Positions 44,067 to 52,280 of a DNA stretch of 64,000 nucleotides are shown here, one piece after another (positions within the stretch are counted from its first letter, which is position 1; every line of letters starts with the position of its first letter). Under the pieces are notes generated by a model. The model was not told the DNA's origin. It made no database searches and saw nothing but the letters and a program-made list of their open reading frames with translations. The translations under genes were made by a program, and so were the position numbers. Origin of the DNA: Streptomyces sp. Root1304 (lineage in GTDB: Bacteria; Actinomycetota; Actinomycetes; Streptomycetales; Streptomycetaceae); contig NZ_LMEP01000026.1 of assembly GCF_001426405.1 (NCBI RefSeq), forward strand, positions 169,847 through 233,846. The letters are read 5' to 3'.

Positions 44067-44750
44067 TCAGGCCCCCGCGGCCGCCCAGAAGTGGCCGGTG
44101 ATCCCGTCGAGGTACGCGCGGCCCTCGTCGCCGGTCGCGGCCGAGGCGCCCCAGCTGCTGGTCGCCGCCATCCGGGCGTGGTACTCGGCATGCAGCCGCT
44201 GGAGGGCGGACTCCACGGTCCGCCTGGGCAGCGGCAGCATCTTCACCGCCGGTTTCACGTACGCCTGCCAGCGCGTGGTCGCGGCGTCGCGCAGCAGCTC
44301 GGCGAGGCGCTCGTCGCCGCCGGTCGCGGTGATCAGGGCGCGCGGGCCGAGGCCGAGGACCTCGGCGAGGGCGGCCGTCTGGCGTTCGGTGCCGCGCCAG
44401 CGCCCCTCGTCCTCCATCCGCTGGTACGCGTGGGCGGCGAGCCCCACGTGCCGGGCCAGCTCGTCGGCGGTGAGCCCGCGCGCCATGCGGTGCTCGCGCA
44501 GACTCGTGGCGGCGGCGATCAGCTCGGCGGGGGAGCACCACAGCACGCCCGCGAGTGCGGTGAGCTCCTGCTCACCGGGGACGGCCCGGCCGCGTTCCCA
44601 GGCGACGACGGTGTCGGGGTGGACGAGCAGGCCGTACTGCGCGCGGAGGCCGTACGCGACATGGCCCGGGGTCATGCCGAGGCCCTCGCGCAGCCGCCGG
44701 GCGGCCAGGGCGTTGAAGGGTGGGGAGGGTTGGTGGTGCACCCGGCCCAC
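44067..44750 (-). CDS. XRE-family regulator with two helix-turn-helix units
   Basis: A 227-residue cytoplasmic DNA-binding protein. Two HTH_XRE domains are recognisable: about residues 13-80 (LREGLGMTPGHVAYGLRAQY, then HPDTVVAWERGRAVP) and about 83-145 (REHRMARGLTADELARHVGL, then YQRMEDEGRW). The C-terminal 80 residues are helical with no known domain. It starts with GTG at 44750, without a clear ribosome-binding site. It lies 39 bp upstream of the phosphatase gene and could be co-transcribed with it. Target unknown. Confidence 0.82.
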   Translation of the reverse strand: MGRVHHQPSPPFNALAARRLREGLGMTPGHVAYGLRAQYGLLVHPDTVVAWERGRAVPGEQELTALAGVLWCSPAELIAAATSLREHRMARGLTADELARHVGLAAHAYQRMEDEGRWRGTERQTAALAEVLGLGPRALITATGGDERLAELLRDAATTRWQAYVKPAVKMLPLPRRTVESALQRLHAEYHARMAATSSWGASAATGDEGRAYLDGITGHFWAAAGA

Positions 44751-44824
44751 GGTAGGTGCGGAGGGTGACGGCTGGATACGGTGCGTTCCGCCAACGTGCG
44801 AGGTCGTAGGAACGTGGGAACCGA

Positions 44825-45523
44825 TCAGTAACCGCGATGCCCGCCGTCCAGCCAGCGGTACTGGAGCTCGGGCCGGCCGATCTGGCCGTACTGCGGGGCG
44901 CGTACCGCCCGGCCCTCGGCGACCAGGTGCTCCAGGTAGCGGCGCGCGGTGATCCGGGAGATCCCGACGGCCGCGCCGGCCTCGGCGGCGGTGAGCCCGG
45001 CCGGGGCGGCCCTGAGGCCGCGGGTGACGGCCTCCAGGGTCGGCGCGCTCAGGCCCTTCGGGAGGGTGGCCGGGTGCGGGGCGCGCAGGGTCGCGAGGGC
45101 CCGGTCCACCTCGTCCTGCCCGGAGGCCTCACCGGCGGCGGCCCGGAACTCGGCGTACCGGGCGAGCCGGTCCCTCAGCGTCGCGAAGGCGAAGGGCTTC
45201 AGGACGTACTGGACGACGCCCAGGGAGACGCCCTCCCGTACGACGGCCAGGTCGCGGGCGGAGGTCACGGCGATGACGTCGGCGGAGTGCCCGGCGGCGC
45301 GCAGCGCGCGGAGCAGCTGGAGACCGTGGCCGTCGGGCAGGTACAGGTCGAGCAGGATCAGATCGACGGGCGTCCGGTCGAGGACGCGCACGGCGGCGGC
45401 GCGGGAGTGGGCGACGCCGACGACGGTGAAGCCCTCGACTCGCCCGGCGTAGAGCGCGTGGGCGTCGGCGGCGACGGGGTCGTCCTCGACGACGAGAACA
45501 CGAAGCGGCGCGACACCACTCAT
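44825..45523 (-). CDS. Response regulator of CitB/DcuR type
   Basis: A 232-residue response regulator. The receiver domain has Asp15-Asp16 (EDDP), the phospho-acceptor Asp59 (LLDLYLPDG), Thr87 and Lys109 (YVLKPFAF). The C-terminal DNA-binding part (about 155-215: GLTAAEAGAAVGISRITARR) is a winged-helix of the type used by DcuR/CitB partners of citrate and C4-dicarboxylate sensors. The ATG overlaps the histidine-kinase stop by 4 bp, giving coupled translation. The dctA-like carrier divergent from the kinase is the likely target. Confidence 0.92.
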   Translation of the reverse strand: MSGVAPLRVLVVEDDPVAADAHALYAGRVEGFTVVGVAHSRAAAVRVLDRTPVDLILLDLYLPDGHGLQLLRALRAAGHSADVIAVTSARDLAVVREGVSLGVVQYVLKPFAFATLRDRLARYAEFRAAAGEASGQDEVDRALATLRAPHPATLPKGLSAPTLEAVTRGLRAAPAGLTAAEAGAAVGISRITARRYLEHLVAEGRAVRAPQYGQIGRPELQYRWLDGGHRGY

Positions 45524-47286
45524 GCGGACACCTCGGTGGTGGGGTTGTGGTCGGTGGGGTCGGTGGGGTCGGTGGGGTCGGTGCGGGGGGTGCCGGCGGG
45601 GCCGGGGGTACGGGTGGGGCCGGTGTCACGGTCGGTGCCGGTGACCGGCACCGGCTCGGACGCGGGAGCGGGTACGGACGCGGGCGCGAGTGCACGGGCC
45701 GGCAGCGGCAGCCGGACAGTGAACTCCGCCCCGCCCTCCTCCGCGTCCGTCACGTCCAGCGTGCCCGAGGCGCGGGAGACCGCCTGGCCGACCAGCGCCA
45801 GGCCGAGGCCGCGGCCGGGGCCCCGGGTGGTCCAGCCGCGGCCCAGCACCGCGTCGCGGTCGGCCGGGCGGACCCCGGGGCCGTTGTCGCCGACCCGGAG
45901 GAGCAGTTCGCCGTCGCCCGTCCGGGCCGCGACGGTGACCGTCACCCGCGCGTGCGGGGTGCCGCCCGCCGCCTCCACGGCGTTGTCGATCAGGTTGCCC
46001 AGGATCGTCACCAGATCACGGGAGGGCAGCGTCGCCGGGACCAGACCGTCGTCGATGCGGCTGTCCTCGGTGAGGACCAGCTCCACGCCCCGCTCGTTGG
46101 CCTGCGCCGCCTTCCCCAGCAGCAGGGCCGCGAGCACCGGCTCGCCCACGGCGTCGACGACCCGGTCGGTCAGCGCCTGCGCCAGCTCCAGTTCCGCCGT
46201 CGCGAACTCCACGGCCTCCGCCACCCGGCCCAGCTCGATGAGCGAGACCACGGTGTGCAGCCGGTTCGCCGCCTCGTGCGCCTGCGAGCGGAGCGCCTCC
46301 GTGAACCCCCGCTCCGAGTCCAGCTCCCCGGACAGCGTCTGCAGCTCGGTGCGGTCCCGCAGCGTGACGACGGTGCCGCGCCGCTCCCCGCCCACCACCG
46401 GGCGGGTGCTGACGACGAGGACCCGGTCGGCGGTCAGATGCGTCTCGTCGACGCGCGGCTCCGAGGACAGCAGCGCGCCCGTCAGCGACGCGGGCAGCCC
46501 CAGTTCCGCCGCCGGCCTGCCGACGGACCCCTCGTCCAGACCGAGCAGCTCCCGCGCCCCGTCGTTGATGAGGGCGATCCGCCGCCGCCCGTCGAGCATC
46601 ACGAGCCCCTCGCGTACCGCGTGCAGCGCGGCCTCGTGGTAGTCGTGCATCCTGCTCAGCTCGGCCGCGTTCATGCCGTGCGTGTGGCGCCGCAGCCGGG
46701 CGTTGACCAGGTACGTCCCCGCGCCGCCGAGCGCCAGCGCCGCGCCCGCCATGCCGAGCAGGGCGGTCACCTGCTGCCGGACCTGCTCGCTGATCTTGTC
46801 GATGGTGATGCCCGCGCTGACCAGCGCCACGACCCGGCCGCCGCCGTCGAAGACGGGCGCGACCGTCCGCACGGAGGGGCCGAGGATCCCGAGATGGGTC
46901 TCGGAGTACGGCCGCCCGGCCCGCGCCTGCTCGATGTGCCCGAGATACGTCCGGCCGATCTGCTCCGGCTCGGGGTGCGTCCAGCGGGTGCCGTCCGGGG
47001 ACATGATCACCACGAACGCCACGCCCGCGTGGCGGCGCAGCGATTCCGCGTACGGCTGGAGGGCCGCCGTCGGGTCGGCGGAACCCGCCGCGGCGACCAC
47101 CGAAGGGGAGTCGGCGACGGCGGCGGCGGTCGCCGTCGCCTGCCGCCGCGCGGTCTCCTCGGCCTGCGCCCGGTCCGTGACGTACGCGAAGACCGCGCAC
47201 CCCGCCACGACGACGGCCACCAGCACGACCTGCATCGCGAAGAGCTGGCCGGCCAGGCTGCGGGGACGGGGGAGGGGGAAACGCAT
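45520..47286 (-). CDS. CitA/DcuS-type sensor histidine kinase
   Basis: A 588-residue membrane sensor. Two spans at about residues 14-36 and 172-195 enclose a PDC/PAS-like extracytoplasmic domain of about 135 residues (including RTYLGHIEQARAGRPYSET). A cytoplasmic PAS domain (about 215-320: YHEAALHAVREGLVMLDGRRR) links to the H-box SQAHEAANRLHTVVSLIELG with the phosphorylated His. The ATPase domain has NLIDNAVEA (N box), DNGPG (G1) and GRGLGLALVGQ (G2). The last 60 residues are Pro/Thr-rich and end in a TDP repeat encoded by a 9-bp tandem repeat. The carrier gene is divergent, 183 bp away, so this system probably senses a C4-dicarboxylate or citrate. Confidence 0.93.
   Translation of the reverse strand: MRFPLPRPRSLAGQLFAMQVVLVAVVVAGCAVFAYVTDRAQAEETARRQATATAAAVADSPSVVAAAGSADPTAALQPYAESLRRHAGVAFVVIMSPDGTRWTHPEPEQIGRTYLGHIEQARAGRPYSETHLGILGPSVRTVAPVFDGGGRVVALVSAGITIDKISEQVRQQVTALLGMAGAALALGGAGTYLVNARLRRHTHGMNAAELSRMHDYHEAALHAVREGLVMLDGRRRIALINDGARELLGLDEGSVGRPAAELGLPASLTGALLSSEPRVDETHLTADRVLVVSTRPVVGGERRGTVVTLRDRTELQTLSGELDSERGFTEALRSQAHEAANRLHTVVSLIELGRVAEAVEFATAELELAQALTDRVVDAVGEPVLAALLLGKAAQANERGVELVLTEDSRIDDGLVPATLPSRDLVTILGNLIDNAVEAAGGTPHARVTVTVAARTGDGELLLRVGDNGPGVRPADRDAVLGRGWTTRGPGRGLGLALVGQAVSRASGTLDVTDAEEGGAEFTVRLPLPARALAPASVPAPASEPVPVTGTDRDTGPTRTPGPAGTPRTDPTDPTDPTDHNPTTEVSA
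45551..45583. repeat. 9-bp tandem repeat in the histidine-kinase 3' end
   Basis: The unit TCGGTGGGG occurs three times in tandem from 45551, with a partial fourth copy. It encodes the repeated Thr-Asp-Pro of the kinase tail, so unit-number changes would keep the frame. Confidence 0.85.
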
Positions 47287-47469
47287 GCGGGTAAGTGTGC
47301 ACGCCCGAATTTGCTCCTGAGCATTGCGTTCCCGAATCGTTCCCTTCCCGCGCGGGCCTTCCGACGGTTCGGCCGTGAACGAAACGTACGCAACCGTGAC
47401 CCCGGTCACAGGCTGATGGATAGTCGCGGAGTCCACCGGGACGTGGACACCCATCAGCACGAGGAGGAC

Positions 47470-48828
47470 CCCGTGGCCGCACGCCGGGACCGTACCCACT
47501 ATCTGTATCTGGCCGTCATCGCCGCCGTACTGCTCGGCATCACGGTGGGGTTCCTGGCCCCGGGCGTCGCCGTCGAGCTCAAGCCGCTGGGCACCGGCTT
47601 CGTCAACCTGATCAAGATGATGATCTCGCCGATCATCTTCTGCACGATCGTCCTCGGCGTCGGATCCGTCCGGAAGGCCGCCAAGGTCGGCGCCGTCGGC
47701 GGGCTCGCCCTCGGCTACTTCCTGGTCATGTCGACCGTCGCACTCGCGATCGGCCTGGTCGTCGGCAACATCCTGGAGCCCGGTTCCGGCCTCCACCTCA
47801 CCAAGGAGCTGGCCGAGGCCGGGGCCAAGCAGGCCGAGGGCGCGAGCGAGTCCACGCCGGACTTCCTGCTCGGGATCATCCCCAAGACCATCGTCTCGGC
47901 GTTCACCGAGGGCGAGGTCCTCCAGACCCTCCTGGTCGCGCTGCTCTCGGGCTTCGCCCTGCAGGCCATGGGAGCGGCCGGCGAGCCGGTCCTGCGCGGG
48001 ATCGGGCACATCCAGCGGCTCGTCTTCCGCATCCTCGGCATGATCATGTGGGCGGCACCCGTCGGCGCGTTCGGCGCGATGGCCGCCGTGGTCGGCGCGA
48101 CCGGCGTCGACGCGCTCAAGTCCCTGGCCGTCATCATGGTCGGCTTCTACCTGACCTGCGCGATCTTCGTCTTCGTCGTGCTCGGCGCGCTCCTCAGGCT
48201 GGTCGCCGGGATCAACATCTGGTCCCTCCTGAAGTACCTGGGCCGCGAGTTCCTGCTGATCCTCTCCACCTCCTCCTCCGAGTCGGCCCTTCCCCGGCTC
48301 ATCGCGAAGATGGAGCACCTGGGCGTGAGCAAGCCGGTCGTCGGCATCACCGTGCCGACCGGCTACTCCTTCAACCTCGACGGCACCGCGATCTACCTCA
48401 CGATGTCCTCGCTCTTCGTCGCCGAGGCGATGGGCGACCCGCTCTCGCTCGGCGAGCAGATCTCCCTGCTCCTCTTCATGATCATCGCGTCGAAGGGTGC
48501 GGCGGGCGTCACCGGCGCCGGTCTCGCGACCCTCGCGGGCGGTCTCCAGTCGCACCGGCCCGACCTGGTCGACGGGGTGGGCCTGATCGTCGGCATCGAC
48601 CGCTTCATGAGCGAGGCGCGCGCCCTCACCAACTTCGCGGGGAACGCGGTGGCGACGGTGCTCGTGGGGACGTGGACCAAGGAGATCGACAGGGCGCGGG
48701 TGACGGAGGTGCTGGCGGGGCGGGTGCCGTTCGACGAGAAGACGCTGGTCGACGAGCACGGGGCGGCTGCGGCGGTGCCGGATCAGCGGGCCGAGGAGGG
48801 CGAGGAGAAGGCTCGGGCCGGGGTCTGA
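47470..48828 (+). CDS. dctA: DctA-type C4-dicarboxylate/cation symporter
   Basis: A 452-residue symporter of the DAACS (glutamate transporter-like) family. Eight hydrophobic segments and two hairpins are expected. Motifs seen are FVNLIKMMISPIIFCTIVLG, the serine-rich hairpin ILSTSSSESALPRLI, VPTGYSFNLDGTAIYLTMS with the substrate/cation residues, and GIDRFMSEARALTNFAGNAV in the last core span. The GTG at 47470 follows GAGGAGG. The C-terminal tail is short and charged. It is divergent from the CitA/DcuS-like sensor. Substrates are probably succinate, fumarate and malate. Confidence 0.93.
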   Translation, partial: PVAARRDRTHYLYLAVIAAVLLGITVGFLAPGVAVELKPLGTGFVNLIKMMISPIIFCTIVLGVGSVRKAAKVGAVGGLALGYFLVMSTVALAIGLVVGNILEPGSGLHLTKELAEAGAKQAEGASESTPDFLLGIIPKTIVSAFTEGEVLQTLLVALLSGFALQAMGAAGEPVLRGIGHIQRLVFRILGMIMWAAPVGAFGAMAAVVGATGVDALKSLAVIMVGFYLTCAIFVFVVLGALLRLVAGINIWSLLKYLGREFLLILSTSSSESALPRLIAKMEHLGVSKPVVGITVPTGYSFNLDGTAIYLTMSSLFVAEAMGDPLSLGEQISLLLFMIIASKGAAGVTGAGLATLAGGLQSHRPDLVDGVGLIVGIDRFMSEARALTNFAGNAVATVLVGTWTKEIDRARVTEVLAGRVPFDEKTLVDEHGAAAAVPDQRAEEGEEKARAGV

Positions 48829-48852
48829 CGGCGGGCGTTCCGACGGGTGTCC

Positions 48853-48887
48853 GGGGCGGGGCGGGGATTCATTCCCCACCCCGCCCC
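48853..48887. terminator. Terminator between dctA and the aldo-keto reductase gene
   Basis: G/C-only arms with one mismatch (left GGGGCGGGG..., right ...CCCCGCCCC) and loop TTCAT lie 24 bp after dctA. Two convergent genes share it. Confidence 0.8.
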
Positions 48888-48892
48888 TTCCC

Positions 48893-48945
48893 GAACCGGG
48901 GCTCCGCCCCGGACCCCGGTCCTCAAACGCCGGACGGGCTGAACC
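48893..48945. repeat. Streptomyces-wide dispersed GC-rich element
   Basis: The run CCGAACCGGGGCTCCGCCCC, followed by CTCAAACGCCGGACGGGCTG, matches from memory a sequence found beside many Streptomyces genes. The second half here forms the last codons (Ser-Pro-Ser-Gly-Val) and stop of the aldo-keto reductase gene. Confidence 0.6.
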
Positions 48946-49840
48946 GACCCCCCGGACAGCCGTTCAGTTCCTCCACCTCCCCCTCCGTCAGTTCCAGCCC
49001 CGTCGCCCCCGCCGAGTCCCTGATCGACTCAGGGCGGCTCGCTCCCGGGATCGGCAGGACCGTTTCCGAGCGGGTGAGGAGCCAGGCCAGGGTCACGCGC
49101 TGGGGGGTGACCCCGTGTGCGCGGGCCACTCGGTGGAAGGCGCCGAACCGCGGGTCCGCCTCCAGGGCCGACGTCCCGTCCAGGGAGCTGCGCGCGATTC
49201 CGCCCAGGGGGCTCCACGGCATGAACGCCAGGCCCAGGTCCGCGCAGAGCCGTAGTTCCGCCTCGGAGCCGCGGTCGGCCGGGGAGTAGCGGTTCTGGAC
49301 GGAGACGAGGCGCTCGCCCAGGATCTCCCGGGCCAGCAGGATCCGTTCGGTGTCCACGTTCGAGATCCCGGCCAGCCGGATCGTGCCCGCGTCCAGCAAC
49401 TCCCGTATGGCGCCCAGTGATTCGGCGTACGGCACGGCCGGGTCCGGCTTGTGGAGCTGGTACAGCCCGATCGCCTCGACGCCGAGCCGCCGGGCCGAGT
49501 CCCCGGCCGCGCGCCGCAGGTGTTCCGGCCGTCCGTCGACCGTCCAGCCGCCGTCGGCGGTCCGTCCGCGCCCGCCCTTCGTCGCCACCAGCACGTCATC
49601 GGTGCGGCAGGGGCCCCCGTACGCGGCCAGCGCCCGCGCCACGAGCCGTTCGCCGGCCCCGGGCCCGCCGCCCGGCGGGTGGTAGGAGTCCGCCGTGTCG
49701 AGCAGGGTCACGCCCGCGTCGAGGGCGGCGTGGACGGTGGCGAGGGCGCGGGCCTCGTCGGGGTGTCCCTCGATGGAGAGCGGCATGGCGCCGAGGCCGA
49801 TCGCGCCGACCCGTACGTCTCCGAGTGCGCGGTACCGCAT
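48923..49840 (-). CDS. Aldo/keto reductase
   Basis: A 305-residue NADP-dependent oxidoreductase of the AKR superfamily (TIM barrel). The catalytic tetrad is visible: Asp and Tyr in LLDTADSY, Lys in VATKGG and His in LYQLHKPD. The C-terminal cofactor loop reads LPIPGASRPESIRDS. The ATG overlaps the upstream epimerase stop by 4 bp (ATGA). The extreme C-terminus is encoded by the dispersed element noted separately, which suggests the original end was changed. The substrate is unknown; sugar or aldehyde reduction beside a sugar-nucleotide epimerase is plausible. Confidence 0.9.
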   Translation of the reverse strand: MRYRALGDVRVGAIGLGAMPLSIEGHPDEARALATVHAALDAGVTLLDTADSYHPPGGGPGAGERLVARALAAYGGPCRTDDVLVATKGGRGRTADGGWTVDGRPEHLRRAAGDSARRLGVEAIGLYQLHKPDPAVPYAESLGAIRELLDAGTIRLAGISNVDTERILLAREILGERLVSVQNRYSPADRGSEAELRLCADLGLAFMPWSPLGGIARSSLDGTSALEADPRFGAFHRVARAHGVTPQRVTLAWLLTRSETVLPIPGASRPESIRDSAGATGLELTEGEVEELNGCPGGRFSPSGV

Positions 49841-50733
49841 CAGTGTGCTCCCAGTGTCTCGGCGAGCGCCCGCGGCAGCCATTCCGCGGAATTCAGGAAG
49901 GTGAATCCGAGGGCCGTCGCGCGGGAGTTGTCCATTCCGTACGAGCGGGAGAAGGAGAACGGCGACACCTCCCCGACCTCGACCTCCTGGAATACGGTCC
50001 GGCCGCCCGTCAGGCGCTCGATCTCCGCGCAGATCCGGGCGGTGGTGAGCGGTCCGTGGGAATGCGCGTTGACCGGTCCGGTGAACGAGCCCTCCGCCGC
50101 CCACGCCAGGAACGCCGCGATCTCCTCCACGTACACATAGGTGGCCGGGTGGTTCTCCGCCGGCACGGCGATCGGCTCGCCCGCCCGGATGCGGTCCGCG
50201 TAGTGGCCGACCCGGCCGGTGAAGTCGTCCTCGCCGCCGAGCACATGGGCGACCCGTACCGCCGTGTACGGGAACGGCGGCGCGGCCGCGAAGACCGCCT
50301 CCGCCTGCCGCTTCCCCTCCCCGTAGTGCGCGTCGAGGAACTCCGGGTCCTCCCAGGGGAGTCCGAGGTCGACGGCGACGGTCAGCGGATCGACGGCCTC
50401 CTCCCGTACGGGCGCGGCGGAGTGCTCGTACGCGTAGACCTCCACGGTGGAGGTCATCACATAGCGCCGGGTGCGCGGCCCGAGGACCCGGCGCGCGATC
50501 ACGGCCTGCCGCGGGGTGTAGCAGACCTGGTCGACGACGACGTCGAAGGTCCGGTCGCCCAGCGCGGTCTCCACCGCGGCCTCGTCGTTCCGGTCGGCGA
50601 TCAGGTGCTCCACACCGTCCGGCACACCGGAGGAACCCCGGTTGAGCATCGTCACCGCGTGCCCGGATTCCAGGAGACGGGACGTCAGCCGCTTTCCGAA
50701 ATAGCGGTTCCCGCCGATGATCAAGATGTCCAT
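49840..50733 (-). CDS. NAD-dependent epimerase/dehydratase (extended SDR)
   Basis: A 297-residue Rossmann protein. The nucleotide loop is the atypical GGNRYFGKRL at the N-terminus (MDILIIGGNRYFG), seen in epimerase-like and CSP41-like proteins rather than the classical GxxGxxG. The active-site segment is the TSTVEVYAY serine region with HYGEGKRQAE as the YxxxK motif. AHVLGGEDD and AENHPATYVYVEEIA follow as substrate and cofactor loops. It is divergent from an Lrp gene across 44 bp, so that regulator may control it. Its stop overlaps the aldo-keto reductase start, making a two-gene operon. Substrate unknown. Confidence 0.87.
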   Translation of the reverse strand: MDILIIGGNRYFGKRLTSRLLESGHAVTMLNRGSSGVPDGVEHLIADRNDEAAVETALGDRTFDVVVDQVCYTPRQAVIARRVLGPRTRRYVMTSTVEVYAYEHSAAPVREEAVDPLTVAVDLGLPWEDPEFLDAHYGEGKRQAEAVFAAAPPFPYTAVRVAHVLGGEDDFTGRVGHYADRIRAGEPIAVPAENHPATYVYVEEIAAFLAWAAEGSFTGPVNAHSHGPLTTARICAEIERLTGGRTVFQEVEVGEVSPFSFSRSYGMDNSRATALGFTFLNSAEWLPRALAETLGAH

Positions 50734-50777
50734 GGATCAAGTGTGACGTCGGGCGTTCGCCCGCTGAAGGGGGAAAC

Positions 50778-51299
50778 ATGGGAGTCCCGGCCGCCGTACC
50801 GAAGGAACCACGGCCACCGCGTCCCGCCGCCGACGAAACCTCGGCGGGCGCCTTCGATCCCATCGACCGGCAGATTCTGGACCTCCTCCAGAGCGACGGC
50901 CGGATCAAGCTCAGCGAGCTGGGGCGCCGGGTCCGGCTGAGCCCCGCGGCCGTCACCGAGCGGGTGCGCCGCCTGGAGTCCTGCGGCGCGGTCACCGGCT
51001 ACGGCGCGCACGTCTCCCCGGCCCGCCTCGGCTACGGCATCCAGGCCTTCATCCGGGTGAACCCGCACGGCGGCTACACGCTCAGGCACCCCAGGACGCT
51101 GGAGCTGACGGCCCGCCCGGAGGTCCTGGAGGTCCACCACGTGGTCGGCGAGGACTGCTGGATCCTCAAGGTCGCCGTCACGGACACCGTCCACCTCGAA
51201 GACGTCCTGGAGCAGACCTCGGCCCTGGGCCGGACCACGACCTCGATCGTGCTCTCCTCCCCGGTGGAGCGGAAACCCCTGCTGCCGCCGTCGCGCTGA
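50778..51299 (+). CDS. Lrp/AsnC-family regulator
   Basis: A 173-residue Lrp-type protein. After a 25-residue Pro/Ala-rich extension, the DNA-binding part is DPIDRQILDLLQSDGRIKLS, then ELGRRVRLSPAAVTERVRRL. The ligand-binding RAM domain (about 90-165) includes VHHVVGEDCWILKVAV with the usual G-x-D/E-x-x-L pattern. Lrp proteins form octamers and sense amino acids. It is divergent from the epimerase gene with only 44 bp between starts. No effector can be assigned. Confidence 0.9.
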   Translation: MGVPAAVPKEPRPPRPAADETSAGAFDPIDRQILDLLQSDGRIKLSELGRRVRLSPAAVTERVRRLESCGAVTGYGAHVSPARLGYGIQAFIRVNPHGGYTLRHPRTLELTARPEVLEVHHVVGEDCWILKVAVTDTVHLEDVLEQTSALGRTTTSIVLSSPVERKPLLPPSR

Positions 51300-51303
51300 C
51301 TCC

Positions 51304-51334
51304 TTGCCCTGACGTCGGCGTCAAGCCGTACGGT
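51304..51334 (+). promoter_or_regulatory. MerR-type 19-bp-spacer promoter of the merR-thioredoxin operon
   Basis: TTGCCC (51304-51309) and TACGGT (51329-51334) are separated by 19 bp, the overlong spacer typical of MerR-activated promoters. The spacer holds the dyad TGACG-N4-CGTCA. The predicted transcript start falls on or next to the ATG at 51342, so the mRNA is probably leaderless. Confidence 0.7.
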
Positions 51335-51341
51335 CGGGGAC

Positions 51342-51773
51342 ATGCGCATCGGAGAGCTGGCCGAGCGGGCCGGGACCACCACGCGGGCCCTGCGGTACTA
51401 CGAGTCCCGTGGTCTCCTGACCGCCCGGCGTACGGAGCAGGGGTACCGCACGTACGACGAGGACGACCTGCGGCTGCTCCAGCAGATCAGGACCCTGCAG
51501 GACTTCGGGTTCGAGCTGGAGGAGACGCGGCCGTTCGTCGACTGTCTACGCGCGGGCCATCCGGCGGGGGACTCCTGTCCCGCGTCGATCGCCGTCTACC
51601 GGCGGAAGGTCGCCGAGCTGGACGGGCTGATCGAACAGCTCCGGGCGGTGCGCGCCGAGGTGGGCGCCCAGCTGCTGCGGGCCGAGGCGGAGCTGCCGTA
51701 CGGCCCGGAGCCCCGGTGCGAACTCGAAGCGGTGACCGGGACGGATACGGAGACGGAGGGGTGGCGGGGATGA
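51342..51773 (+). CDS. MerR-family regulator, possible thiol sensor
   Basis: A 143-residue MerR protein. The winged-helix start is canonical: MRIGELAERAGTTTRALRYY, ESRGLLTARRTEQGYRTY. The dimerisation helix (about 80-120) follows. Two cysteines flank a short loop, Cys68 and Cys79 (FVDCLRAGHPAGDSC), placed where MerR proteins bind metals or sense redox state. This is neither the SoxR iron-sulfur pattern nor the classical mercury or copper set, so the signal is unknown. The gene overlaps the thioredoxin gene by 4 bp (ATGA) and is preceded by a 19-bp-spacer promoter. Confidence 0.88.
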   Translation: MRIGELAERAGTTTRALRYYESRGLLTARRTEQGYRTYDEDDLRLLQQIRTLQDFGFELEETRPFVDCLRAGHPAGDSCPASIAVYRRKVAELDGLIEQLRAVRAEVGAQLLRAEAELPYGPEPRCELEAVTGTDTETEGWRG

Positions 51774-52111
51774 CGACGTACACGGAGGGCAGGGTGGCCG
51801 AGGTCACGGACGCGGACTTCGGGACGGAGGTGCTGGGGTCCGCGCTGCCGGTCCTGGTGCAGTTCACCGCGGACTGGTGCGGGCCGTGCCGGCAGCTGAA
51901 GCCGGTGCTGGCCGCCGTCGCCGCGGAGGAGGCGGCCCGGCTGCGGATCGTGGAGATCGACGTGGACCGCAACCCGGAGACGGCGCTGCGGTACGGGGTG
52001 CTCGCGACCCCGACGATGCTGGTGTTCCGGGCGGGGGAGCCGGTGAAGTCCCTCGTCGGCGCCCGCCCGAAGCGCCGCCTGCTGGCGGACCTGGAGGACG
52101 TGCTCGGATAG
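51770..52111 (+). CDS. Thioredoxin
   Basis: A 113-residue single-domain thioredoxin. The active site is FTADWCGPCR (Cys37, Cys40), with the buried Asp of the DVDRNP strand and the cis-proline loop VLATPTMLVF. It has no signal peptide. The ATG lies within the merR stop region (ATGA), so both proteins are made together under the MerR promoter. Direct pairing of a Cys-containing MerR with a thioredoxin suggests the regulator senses oxidised thiols or an electrophile and induces repair; that is inference. Confidence 0.92.
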   Translation: MTTYTEGRVAEVTDADFGTEVLGSALPVLVQFTADWCGPCRQLKPVLAAVAAEEAARLRIVEIDVDRNPETALRYGVLATPTMLVFRAGEPVKSLVGARPKRRLLADLEDVLG

Positions 52112-52146
52112 GCCCGGGTGCTCCCGGCTTCCGCAGGGCATACAGG

Positions 52147-52179
52147 AATACCCCGACTAGAATTGACAGTCGGGGTATT
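52147..52179. promoter_or_regulatory. 12-bp-arm inverted repeat overlapping the helD-like promoter
   Basis: AATACCCCGACT (52147-52158) and its exact complement (52168-52179) are separated by 9 bp. TTGACA (52163-52168), a perfect -35 box, lies in the spacer, and TATATT (52188-52193) can serve as -10 at a longish 19-bp spacing. The gene begins 88 bp further on. Such a site resembles an operator or antibiotic-response element. Confidence 0.65.
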
Positions 52180-52280
52180 TGCTCGCGTATATTGATGGAT
52201 TCCGTGTCCGACGTGTCATTCAGGCACACCGGTAACGCGGAGAAGTTCAATAAACGCACTGTATCGCGCCGGGAGTCGAA

